Assembly (NCBI GenBank): GCA_025059775.1
Contig: JANXCW010000002.1
Coordinates: forward strand, 181,661-245,660
Source: Armatimonadota bacterium
Lineage (GTDB): Bacteria > Sysuimicrobiota > Sysuimicrobiia > Sysuimicrobiales > Sysuimicrobiaceae
Reading direction: 5' to 3'
Length of the DNA stretch: 64,000 nucleotides
The number at the start of each line of letters is the position of its first letter. The stretch's first letter is position 1. Positions 52,476 through 59,638 of this stretch are shown in pieces. The notes below the pieces were generated by a model that was given only the letters and a program-made list of their open reading frames with translations, made no database searches and was not told the DNA's origin. The translations under genes were made by a program, and so were the position numbers.

Positions 52476-53015
52476 TTATCCCATGAGTTCCCGGATGGCG
52501 GCGAGGATCTCCTCGGGCTCCGCCATGCGGCCCATCCCCTCCTGGCCGGAGGCGAGCCGTCCGTAGGTGGGTCCCACGAGCCGGTAGCCCCACCCTTGCA
52601 GGGTCTCCACGTTGCGACGGGTGGCGGGGTGGTGCCACATCTCCTCACTCATGGCGGGTGCCAGCAGCACGGGGGCCTTGGATGCAAGGACGGTGGCGCA
52701 CACGGGGTCGTCCGCGAGGCCGCACGCGAGCTTCGCGAGGGTGTGGGCGGTGGCGGGGGCCACGAGGATGAGGTCCGCCCGGGTGCCGAGGGCCACATGG
52801 GGCTCGTCGTAGGGGTTCGTGGACGCCCACAGGTCCGTGATCACGGGATTTGCGGAGAGGGACCGGAAGGTGGCAGGGCCCACGAATCGCGTGGCCGCCC
52901 GGGTCATCACCACGTGGACCTCCGCCCCTTCCCGGCGAAGGCCCCGCACCACGTGCACCACCTTGTAGGCCGCGATTCCGCCGCACACCCCCACCACGAT
53001 GCAGCGTCCGGTCAC
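52476..53015 (-). CDS. Stand-alone flavoprotein, phosphopantothenoylcysteine decarboxylase-like (CoaC)
   Basis: 179-residue HFCD-family flavoprotein corresponding to the CoaC half of Dfp/CoaBC; no CoaB synthetase domain follows. GGIAAYK (12-18) is the FMN loop and His73 (PHVALG) the active-site histidine. The substrate clamp reads PAMSEEMW, with Ser123 where Asn is usual. The GRLASGQEGMGRM motif has Ser156 where E. coli Dfp has the reactive Cys. The position (remA ... priA) is that of coaBC in Firmicutes, so decarboxylation in CoA synthesis is the leading idea. Another flavin decarboxylase role is possible. Confidence 0.8.
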   Translation of the reverse strand: MTGRCIVVGVCGGIAAYKVVHVVRGLRREGAEVHVVMTRAATRFVGPATFRSLSANPVITDLWASTNPYDEPHVALGTRADLILVAPATAHTLAKLACGLADDPVCATVLASKAPVLLAPAMSEEMWHHPATRRNVETLQGWGYRLVGPTYGRLASGQEGMGRMAEPEEILAAIRELMG

Positions 53016-53542
53016 GGAACCCTCCTCCCCACCGCCCGGGCGAGCAGCGCCAGGGCCTCCGTCACCTCCTCCGGGCCCCAGAGGGAGGTGTCCAGGACCA
53101 CGTGGTAGGGGGAGAGGTCGTCCAGGTCAATCCCGTAGATCTCCCGGTAGCGCCTGCGCTCGCTTTCTTCCCGGTGCTGGAGCTCCGCCCGGGCCGCCTC
53201 CACGGGGATTCCTTCCCGCTCGCTCACCCGCCGCGCCCGCACCTCCACCGGGGCTTTCAGCCACACCTTCATATCCGCGGCCACGAACCACCCTCCCAGT
53301 CGGGAGTCCAGCACCAGGTCCCCCTCCCGCGCCATCTCCACCTGCAGCCGGTCCAGCTCCCGATCGATGGAGTGGTCCTGCTCCGCCAGCTCGGAGAACC
53401 GCAGGAGGGTGATCCCCCGCTGCGCGGCCCAACGGCGCATAACCTCCCCCGCGGAGAGGTACCGGAGGCCCAGCAGCCCGGCCAGCGCCCGAGCGGTGGT
53501 GGTCTTGCCGCTCGCGATGAGCCCGCTAACGGTGATGATCAC
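53012..53542 (-). CDS. Archaeal-type CMP (cytidylate) kinase
   Basis: P-loop nucleotide kinase, 176 residues. The loop is [11 protein letters not shown] (6-16). [25 protein letters not shown] and [12 protein letters not shown], then REGI...[17 protein letters not shown], match the archaeal cytidylate kinase family rather than bacterial Cmk (about 220 residues) or Gmk. GTG at 53542 lies inside the end of remA (17-base overlap), and the stop overlaps coaC. It occupies the place where gmk normally sits between remA and coaBC. Confidence 0.85.
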   Translation of the reverse strand: MIITVSGLIASGKTTTARALAGLLGLRYLSAGEVMRRWAAQRGITLLRFSELAEQDHSIDRELDRLQVEMAREGDLVLDSRLGGWFVAADMKVWLKAPVEVRARRVSEREGIPVEAARAELQHREESERRRYREIYGIDLDDLSPYHVVLDTSLWGPEEVTEALALLARAVGRRVP

Positions 53543-53831
53543 GTGGGCGTGCCGGAACTTCCTCCACCTCGTCGCCTTCCTCGCGGCTCAGGTATCGATG
53601 CGCCACGGTCTCCGGTTGCACCGCGGAGAGGATCACGTGCCCGCTATCGGTGATCACCACCGCCCGGGTCCGGCGCCCGTAGGTGGCGTCGATGAGCGAT
53701 CCGTTCTCCCGCGCCTCCTGGATGATCCTCCGGATGGGCGCGGAATCAGGGTTCACGATGGCGACGATGCGGTTCGCCGCCACGATGTTCCCGAACCCGA
53801 TGTGGATGAGCTTCAGCTCCCAGCCACTCAC
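53526..53831 (-). CDS. remA: RemA/DUF370 DNA-binding regulator
   Basis: 101 residues. Core [20 protein letters not shown], then [20 protein letters not shown] and [20 protein letters not shown], matches Bacillus RemA/YlzA, a ring-forming DNA-wrapping activator of biofilm and osmotic genes. GTG at 53831 overlaps the yicC stop (GTGA) and adds a few residues (VSGWEL) before the conserved start. A C-terminal charged tail of about 15 residues is extra. The yicC-remA pairing is conserved in Firmicutes. Confidence 0.95.
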   Translation of the reverse strand: MSGWELKLIHIGFGNIVAANRIVAIVNPDSAPIRRIIQEARENGSLIDATYGRRTRAVVITDSGHVILSAVQPETVAHRYLSREEGDEVEEVPARPRDHHR

Positions 53832-54724
53832 TCTAAATTCTGCGCCTGCTCCCGCAGGCTCTCCAGTTCCGATTTGATCCCGAGCACGGCCCGGGTGATC
53901 TCCAGGTCCCCCGCCTTGGCCCCCACGGTGTTCGCCTCCCGCATCATCTCCTGCAGCAGGAACTCCAGCTTGCGGCCCACGGCCCCGGTTCCCTGCTGCA
54001 GGAGCGCGCGGGCCTCCTGGAGGTGACTGCGCAGCCGCACCACCTCCTCGCTGATGTCGCTGCGGTCCGCGAACAGGGCCACCTCCATGCTCAGCCGCGC
54101 CTCGTCCACGGCGGCTTCCGGCGCCCCTGCCTCGCGCAGCAGTTCCAGGATTCGGCGACGCAGTCGGGCCGCGTACGCCTGCACCACCTCCGGCGCCCGA
54201 TCCGCGATCCGCTCCAGCGCCGCCTCGATCCGGTCCAGGCGCTGCAGCAGATCCCGCGCCAGACGCACGCCCTCCGCCTCCCGCATCTGCACTAGGTTCT
54301 CCACGCACCGCTCCACCGCGGGCTGCAGCTGCACCCACAGGGCCTCCGGATCCTCCTCCGTCTCCTCCACCCGGACCACATCCGGGAGGCTCAGAACCAC
54401 GGAGAGCGGGACTGGGTCGGAGAGCTGCAAGGCCTGTCGGAGCTCCTCGAGGGCCATGACGTACTGCCGGGCGAGCTCGGCGTCCACGCGGACGGCTTTC
54501 CCCCGCCGGCCCGGGTCTTCCCTGATTATAGAGACGTCCACCCGTCCCCGCAACAAACGCTGGGCAAAGGCGATCCGCACCCGGTCCTCCAGAGCCTGCA
54601 GGCTCCGAGGCATCCGCACGTTTACCTCCAGGAACCGGTGGTTGACGGACCGGGCCTCCACCACCCACCGTCCGCCCTCCCCGCGGGCCTCCCCGAGCCC
54701 GTAGCCCGTCATGCTCCGCACCAC
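53828..54724 (-). CDS. yicC: YicC-family endoribonuclease
   Basis: 298 residues. The N-terminal [20 protein letters not shown] and [16 protein letters not shown], and the C-terminal [21 protein letters not shown], are the family signatures. YicC/YloC proteins form hexamers with RNase activity toward structured RNA. First gene of the 16-kb minus-strand operon. GTG at 54724 (VVRSMTGYG) is used because family members start Mx(R)SMTG; the ATG three codons later is possible. Only 23 bases separate it from the divergent rqcH. Confidence 0.95.
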   Translation of the reverse strand: MVRSMTGYGLGEARGEGGRWVVEARSVNHRFLEVNVRMPRSLQALEDRVRIAFAQRLLRGRVDVSIIREDPGRRGKAVRVDAELARQYVMALEELRQALQLSDPVPLSVVLSLPDVVRVEETEEDPEALWVQLQPAVERCVENLVQMREAEGVRLARDLLQRLDRIEAALERIADRAPEVVQAYAARLRRRILELLREAGAPEAAVDEARLSMEVALFADRSDISEEVVRLRSHLQEARALLQQGTGAVGRKLEFLLQEMMREANTVGAKAGDLEITRAVLGIKSELESLREQAQNLE

Positions 54725-54733
54725 GGGATCACT

Positions 54734-54746
54734 GTACCATAGGTAC
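54734..54746. promoter_or_regulatory. Palindrome in the 23-bp yicC-rqcH divergent gap
   Basis: GTACC-ATA-GGTAC, ending one base before the rqcH start codon. The gap is too small for two normal promoters, so those must lie within the coding starts or transcripts may be leaderless. The site could be an operator shared by both genes; this is inference. Confidence 0.35.
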
Positions 54747-54747
54747 G

Positions 54748-56463
54748 ATGCCGCCGCCCGCCTCCTTCGACAGCGTGGTCCTGACCGCGGTGGTACAGGA
54801 GCTGCGATCTCTCCTGCCCCTGCGGATCACCCGGGTCCTGCAGCTCGGCCCCCTGGAGGTGCTGCTGGGCATCCGGGCACCGGGCGCGCGGGGACTCCTG
54901 CTGTCTGCGGACGCCCGATGGTTCCGGGCCCACCTCGTCCGGGAACTCCCGGACCGGGAGGAGCTGGGACCGCTGGGCCAGCTGCTCCGGGCTCGGCTCG
55001 TGGACGCCCGGATCCTCGGAGTCCACCAGCCCCCGTACGAACGGGTCCTGGAGATCGAGCTGGAGGCCCTGGACGGCTCCTACCGGCTGGTGGCGGAGCT
55101 CATGGGTAGGCACGCGAACCTCGTGGTGGTCCGGGAGGGCGTGGTCCTCGGGTGCGCCAAGGCCATCGGTCCGGGTCGATCCCGGGTACGCACCGTGCTC
55201 CCCCAGCTCCCCTACACCCCTCCTCCCCCAGACCCCCGGCCGCATCCGGGCGTCACCACCCCGGAAGTGCTCGGAGAAGCCCTCCGGAGCACCACCGGTC
55301 CCCTGTGGCAGCGGGTGCTCGCCGCAGTGGGAGGAATCGGGCCCCTGCTCAGCTACGAGCTCGCCCTGCGTGTCGGGGATCCCGAGACGCACGAGATTCC
55401 GGAAACCATGGCCGAACGCCTCAGTTCGGAGCTCGCCGCCCTCCACGCGCGAGTCCAGTCCGGAGACTTCCACCCCCAGCTCTACCGGCGGAACGGGGAG
55501 CCCGTGGCCTACACTCCCTTCCCCTTCATCTGCATGGCCGGATATGAGGGACTTTCCACCTCCATGAGCGAGGCGGTGGATCTGGTGGTCTCGCACCGGG
55601 CCGCCGCGGACCGGTTCGAGACGGAGCGGCGCTTCCTGCTCCGGGCCGTGGAGGCCGCGGCCTCCCGCGTGCACCGGGCCCTGCAGGAAGCGGAGCAGGT
55701 CCAGCGGGAGGCCGCGGAGGCGGAAGGGGCCCGCCTGGCAGGCGAACTCCTCCTCGCCTACGCCTCCCGGATCCCTCCCGGTGCCGACCGCGTGACTCTC
55801 CCCGACTACGAGGGCAAGGCCGTGGAGATCCCCTTGGATCCCGCCCTGGATCCCATCCGGAACGCCCAGCGCTTCTTCCGCCGGTACGCGAAGCTGCGGG
55901 CCGCGCGCCAAACCCTCTCCCAGCGCATCCCGGATCTCCGGGAGCAGCTGGAGCACCTGGAGGAGCTCCGGGTGCACCTGGAGCACGTGCGAACCCTCGA
56001 AGACCTCCTGGCCTTGCGGGAGGAGCTCGAGGAGACGGGGATCCTCCCACCACCCCCAAAGCGGCCCAGGGTGCGGCCCCTAGGCGGGCCGCGCACCTTC
56101 CTGGTAGATGGCTTTCAGGTGCTCGTGGGCCGCTCCAGCCGCGAGAACGACCACCTCACCTTTCGCGTGGCAGGCCCGGAAGACCTGTGGCTGCACGCCC
56201 GGGGGATCCCCGGTGCCCACGTGATCCTGCGCACGGGCGGCCACATCCCACCCGAGGAGGTCATCGGGAAGGCCGCCCAGATCGCCGCGTACTTCAGCGC
56301 GGGCCGCTCGGGCACCGCTGTGGAGGTGGACGTGACGGAGCGGCGGTGGGTGTGGAAACCCAAAGGGGCGCGACCCGGCCGGGTCCTGTACCGGAACGAG
56401 CGGACGTTGCGGGTGCGCCCCCTCCTCCCGGAGGGCAGGGAAGGCGGATCCGTAGGAGAATGA
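54748..56463 (+). CDS. rqcH: Ribosome quality control factor RqcH (NFACT protein)
   Basis: 571 residues. NFACT-N domain from the start (FDSVVLTAVVQELRSLL, then the HANLVVV core). Helix-hairpin-helix/coiled-coil region at about 285-440 with EHLEELRVHLEHV. NFACT-R domain from about 450 with the diagnostic D479-x-W-x-H-x-R485 (DLWLHAR), which binds the tRNA/peptidyl site. It adds alanine tails to stalled nascent chains on 50S subunits. It was formerly called fibronectin-binding protein. First of three plus-strand genes; the DNA ligase follows after 18 bases. Confidence 0.95.
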   Translation: MPPPASFDSVVLTAVVQELRSLLPLRITRVLQLGPLEVLLGIRAPGARGLLLSADARWFRAHLVRELPDREELGPLGQLLRARLVDARILGVHQPPYERVLEIELEALDGSYRLVAELMGRHANLVVVREGVVLGCAKAIGPGRSRVRTVLPQLPYTPPPPDPRPHPGVTTPEVLGEALRSTTGPLWQRVLAAVGGIGPLLSYELALRVGDPETHEIPETMAERLSSELAALHARVQSGDFHPQLYRRNGEPVAYTPFPFICMAGYEGLSTSMSEAVDLVVSHRAAADRFETERRFLLRAVEAAASRVHRALQEAEQVQREAAEAEGARLAGELLLAYASRIPPGADRVTLPDYEGKAVEIPLDPALDPIRNAQRFFRRYAKLRAARQTLSQRIPDLREQLEHLEELRVHLEHVRTLEDLLALREELEETGILPPPPKRPRVRPLGGPRTFLVDGFQVLVGRSSRENDHLTFRVAGPEDLWLHARGIPGAHVILRTGGHIPPEEVIGKAAQIAAYFSAGRSGTAVEVDVTERRWVWKPKGARPGRVLYRNERTLRVRPLLPEGREGGSVGE

Positions 56464-56481
56464 AAACGAGGAGGAAGCGCC

Positions 56482-58221
56482 GTGAAGTACATCGTCCTCG
56501 CGGAGACCTACGCCCAGGTGGAGCAGACCAGCTCGCGCCTGGAGACCACGGCGCTGCTGAGCGCGCTCTTCCACAAAACGCCCAAATCCCTTATCGGCCG
56601 CGTGACCTACCTCACCCAGGGCCGGCTGCACCCCGACTTCGAGGGGATCGAGATCGGCGTGGCGGAGAAGCTGGCGGTGCGGGCCGTGGCCCAGGCCACG
56701 GGGTCGGATCCGGAGGCCGTGGCCCGACAGCTGAGCCGGGAGGGAGATCTGGGAAGTGTCGCGGAGAAGCTGCTGAGCCACAAACGGCGCACGCCCACCC
56801 TCACCGTGGACGAGGTGTACGGGACCCTGGACCGGGCCGCCCGTACCTCCGGCCAGGGCGCCCAGGCGGCGAAGCTGGAGCTGATCGCGCAGCTGTTGGA
56901 ACGGGCCACGCCCCTGGAGGCCAAGTACATCGTGCGCACCGCCACGGGCAAGCTCCGCATGGGCGTGGGGGACATGACGGTGTTGGATGCCTTGGCGGAG
57001 GTGTTCGCGGGTGGACGGAAGAACCGGCCAGCCCTCGAGCGGGCCTACAACCTCACCAGCGACCTGGGCTATGTGGCGCAGGTGGTGGCGGAGGGGGGGC
57101 TCGAGGCCGTCCGCGGAATCCACGTGGTGGTTGGCAAGCCCATCCGGCCCATGCTGGCGGAACGGCTCCGGACTCCGGAGGAGATCCTGGCCAAAACAGG
57201 CGGACGCTGCATCGCGGAGTACAAGTACGACGGGGAGCGGGTGCAGATCCACAAGAAGGACAGAGAGATCCTCCTCTACAGCCGGCGGCTGGAGCGGATC
57301 ACCCCCCAGTATCCGGACGTGGTGGACCTAGCTCGGCGGTGCCTCAGGACCCGGGGCTGCATCGTGGAGGGTGAAGTGGTGGCCGTTGACCCGGAGAGCG
57401 GGGAACTGCTGCCCTTCCAGGAGCTCATGCCCCGGCGGCGCAAGTACGGCGTCGAGGAGGCCATGCAGCAGATCCCTACCGCCCTCTACCTCTTTGACGC
57501 TCTCTACGCGGATGGGGAGGACTTGACGGAGCGGTCCTACATCGAGCGGCACCGGGTTCTGGAACGCATCGTCCAGGAGGACGACCGGTGCCGCCTTGCC
57601 AGCTGGCGGGAGGTACGCTCCGTGGAGGAGCTGGAAGCTTTCTTCGAGCAGGCGGTGCAGGACGGATGCGAGGGGCTGGTGTGCAAATCACCGGGCGGGG
57701 TCTACCAGGCGGGGGCGAGGGGATGGCTGTGGATCAAGTTCAAGCGGGAGTACCGTAGCGAGCTCACGGACTCCGTGGACCTGGTGGTGGTGGGAGCCCT
57801 CCACGGCCGTGGCCGCCGGGCGGGAACCTACGGGGCCCTGCTCATGGCCGCCTACGACCCGCAGGAGGATAACTTCCCCACGGTGTGCAAGGTGGGAACC
57901 GGATTCACGGACGAGTTCCTCGCGGAACTGCCGAAGCGGCTTGCGCCCTACGTGCGGCGGGAAAGGCCGCCACGGGTCACCAGCCGCATGGTTCCGGATG
58001 TTTGGGTGGAGCCCGCCCTGGTCTTCGAGATCATCGGCGCGGAGATCACCCTGAGCCCTGTGCACACCGCCGGGTGGAGTCGGGTGCGGGAGGGTGCGGG
58101 GTTCGCCATCCGGTTCCCCCGGTTCGTGCGGGTGCGGGAGGACAAGGCACCTACGGACGCCACCACGGTGGAGGAACTGGTGGAGATGTACGAGCGGAAG
58201 CTGCGGAAGATCCCCACCTAG
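56482..58221 (+). CDS. ATP-dependent DNA ligase, archaeal type
   Basis: 579 residues. N-terminal helical DNA-binding domain (about 1-215: YIVLAETYAQVEQTSSRLET, LTQGRLHPDFEGIEIGV, GKLRMGVGDMTVLDAL). Adenylation motif I is EYKYDGERVQIH with Lys248. Further motifs are LYSRRLERIT, VEGEVVAVD, EGLVCKSPGG and GWLWIKFKREY. An OB-fold with FEIIGAEIT and GFAIRFPRFVRVREDK closes it. Length, order and wording match archaeal replicative ligases rather than bacterial NAD-dependent LigA, LigD or phage enzymes. Seals nicks using ATP. Whether the genome also has LigA cannot be seen. A GAGGAGG site precedes the ATG. Confidence 0.93.
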   Translation: MKYIVLAETYAQVEQTSSRLETTALLSALFHKTPKSLIGRVTYLTQGRLHPDFEGIEIGVAEKLAVRAVAQATGSDPEAVARQLSREGDLGSVAEKLLSHKRRTPTLTVDEVYGTLDRAARTSGQGAQAAKLELIAQLLERATPLEAKYIVRTATGKLRMGVGDMTVLDALAEVFAGGRKNRPALERAYNLTSDLGYVAQVVAEGGLEAVRGIHVVVGKPIRPMLAERLRTPEEILAKTGGRCIAEYKYDGERVQIHKKDREILLYSRRLERITPQYPDVVDLARRCLRTRGCIVEGEVVAVDPESGELLPFQELMPRRRKYGVEEAMQQIPTALYLFDALYADGEDLTERSYIERHRVLERIVQEDDRCRLASWREVRSVEELEAFFEQAVQDGCEGLVCKSPGGVYQAGARGWLWIKFKREYRSELTDSVDLVVVGALHGRGRRAGTYGALLMAAYDPQEDNFPTVCKVGTGFTDEFLAELPKRLAPYVRRERPPRVTSRMVPDVWVEPALVFEIIGAEITLSPVHTAGWSRVREGAGFAIRFPRFVRVREDKAPTDATTVEELVEMYERKLRKIPT

Positions 58222-58231
58222 GGAGGAGACC

Positions 58232-59581
58232 GTGGAGCGCACGACGCACGCCGTGCCCCCGACCTCCGCCTTCGAGGAAGCCCTCTTGCACCTCATGGAC
58301 GCTGTCCAGCCTCCTCAGCTTCCCTGGTCCGTGCGCCTGACGTCCTACCCCCTCCTGGCGGCCCTGCGGCGGGCCGGAACCCGGCACCTCTACGCGGACA
58401 CCGCGGACCCCGAGGAGCTCCACGGAGTGCTGTGCGCGGGGGAGGATGAGGGCTCGGTCACCTACTACGAGGAGGTGGACGGCAACACCACCAACCAACC
58501 CCTTGTCGAAAAAGTGTTTGACCGGCTCCTTCGGACCGAGGGACCTGAGGCCATCCGGGCGTGGGTGCGGACACTCAAGAAAGCGCATCCCCGGCTCACC
58601 CTGGAGGAGGCCACCGTGGCCGTCTACAGCCTTCTCAACGCCCGGCTCGCTCGGGAAGTGGTGGGTCGATTCGGTGTAGGGAGGAGCTGGAACATCAGCC
58701 TGGAGCTGCACACGGGCCTAGCGGGGGACCGGGAAGGATCCGTGCGGTTCGGCCGGTGCCTGGGAAGGTGCGTGCCCGGAGCACTGGTCAAGGTGGCGTT
58801 CACCCCCCACGAACCCCACGCCCTCCTCATCGCCCGGGACCTGGAGCGCCAGGGGATCGCGGTGAACTTCACGGCCACCTTCTCCGTGCGCCAGGTGGTG
58901 GCCGCAGCCCTGCTCGCAACCCCCCATCACACCAACATCTTCCTGGGCCGGCTCAACGAGGGACTGCGGGCGCAGGTGCTGGGGGAGCACGTCCTCCTGA
59001 CGGCCCAGCGCCACATCCAGCAGCTGCGGGCCCGGTATCGCCTCCCCACCCTGAACATGGGCGCCAGCGTGCGGAGATCCGAAACCCTCTTGCTGACCGC
59101 GGGATGCGACGCCTACACGGTCCCCGTCCCTGTCCTCCGGGCCTTCCTCGCCCAGGAGGCGGAGATCCGGGATCGCACCGGGGAGGACCTCTCAGGGGCC
59201 CTCGGCGTAGATCCGGAGGTGACGGAGCGGGTGGGAGGTCTTGACCGTCTGGAACGACTGTACCAGGTGGAGCCGGAGTTCGTGGCGTTTCTGCGGGAGC
59301 TGCGGGAGGATCCGGAGCTCGACCGGATGGACGGAGACGGCCTTGCGGAGCGATTCGAGCGGGCGGGATTCGGGGACCTCTTCTACCGGCCCTCTCCACA
59401 GGAGTGGCAGGACCTACGCAAAAACAAACTCCCTGACCTCGATGCCCCGTACGTCCGCCGCATCCCCCTCGACACCCTCTATAGCCTCCTCGCAGTAGGG
59501 GACTTCGCCAACTTCCAGGACCGCATGGACGCCAGGATCCGAGAGATCCTGTCGGAATCAGGGAACGCAAGTTTGGTATAA
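58232..59581 (+). CDS. Transaldolase-like protein with C-terminal extension
   Basis: 449 residues from GTG at 58232 behind GGAGGAGA, ten bases after the ligase stop. The TIM-barrel transaldolase core spans about 50-330: YADTADPEEL (Asp56), DGNTTNQPLVEK, VKVAFTPHEPHALLIA with Schiff-base Lys187, then GIAVNFTATFSVRQV and NIFLGRLNEGL. A later LNMGASVRRSETLLLTAGCD matches the family end. An N-terminal lead of about 45 and a C-terminal helical part of about 110 residues are extra compared with short transaldolases (about 215). Reaction by family: dihydroxyacetone transfer between sugar phosphates or a related aldol cleavage; substrate uncertain. Confidence 0.82.
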   Translation: MERTTHAVPPTSAFEEALLHLMDAVQPPQLPWSVRLTSYPLLAALRRAGTRHLYADTADPEELHGVLCAGEDEGSVTYYEEVDGNTTNQPLVEKVFDRLLRTEGPEAIRAWVRTLKKAHPRLTLEEATVAVYSLLNARLAREVVGRFGVGRSWNISLELHTGLAGDREGSVRFGRCLGRCVPGALVKVAFTPHEPHALLIARDLERQGIAVNFTATFSVRQVVAAALLATPHHTNIFLGRLNEGLRAQVLGEHVLLTAQRHIQQLRARYRLPTLNMGASVRRSETLLLTAGCDAYTVPVPVLRAFLAQEAEIRDRTGEDLSGALGVDPEVTERVGGLDRLERLYQVEPEFVAFLRELREDPELDRMDGDGLAERFERAGFGDLFYRPSPQEWQDLRKNKLPDLDAPYVRRIPLDTLYSLLAVGDFANFQDRMDARIREILSESGNASLV

Positions 59582-59582
59582 T
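59574..59582 (+). promoter_or_regulatory. Extended -10 promoter of the helicase gene
   Basis: TGGTATAAT: a perfect TATAAT (59577-59582) with the TGn extension, overlapping the transaldolase stop codon. Predicted start near 59589 leaves a leader of about 50 bases before the ATG at 59639. No -35 match is needed for extended -10 promoters and none is seen. Confidence 0.7.
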
Positions 59583-59638
59583 TCCGACGAGTCCGGCGCG
59601 GGAGACAAACGGATTCGGATCCCGGCCCCAGGACAGGG

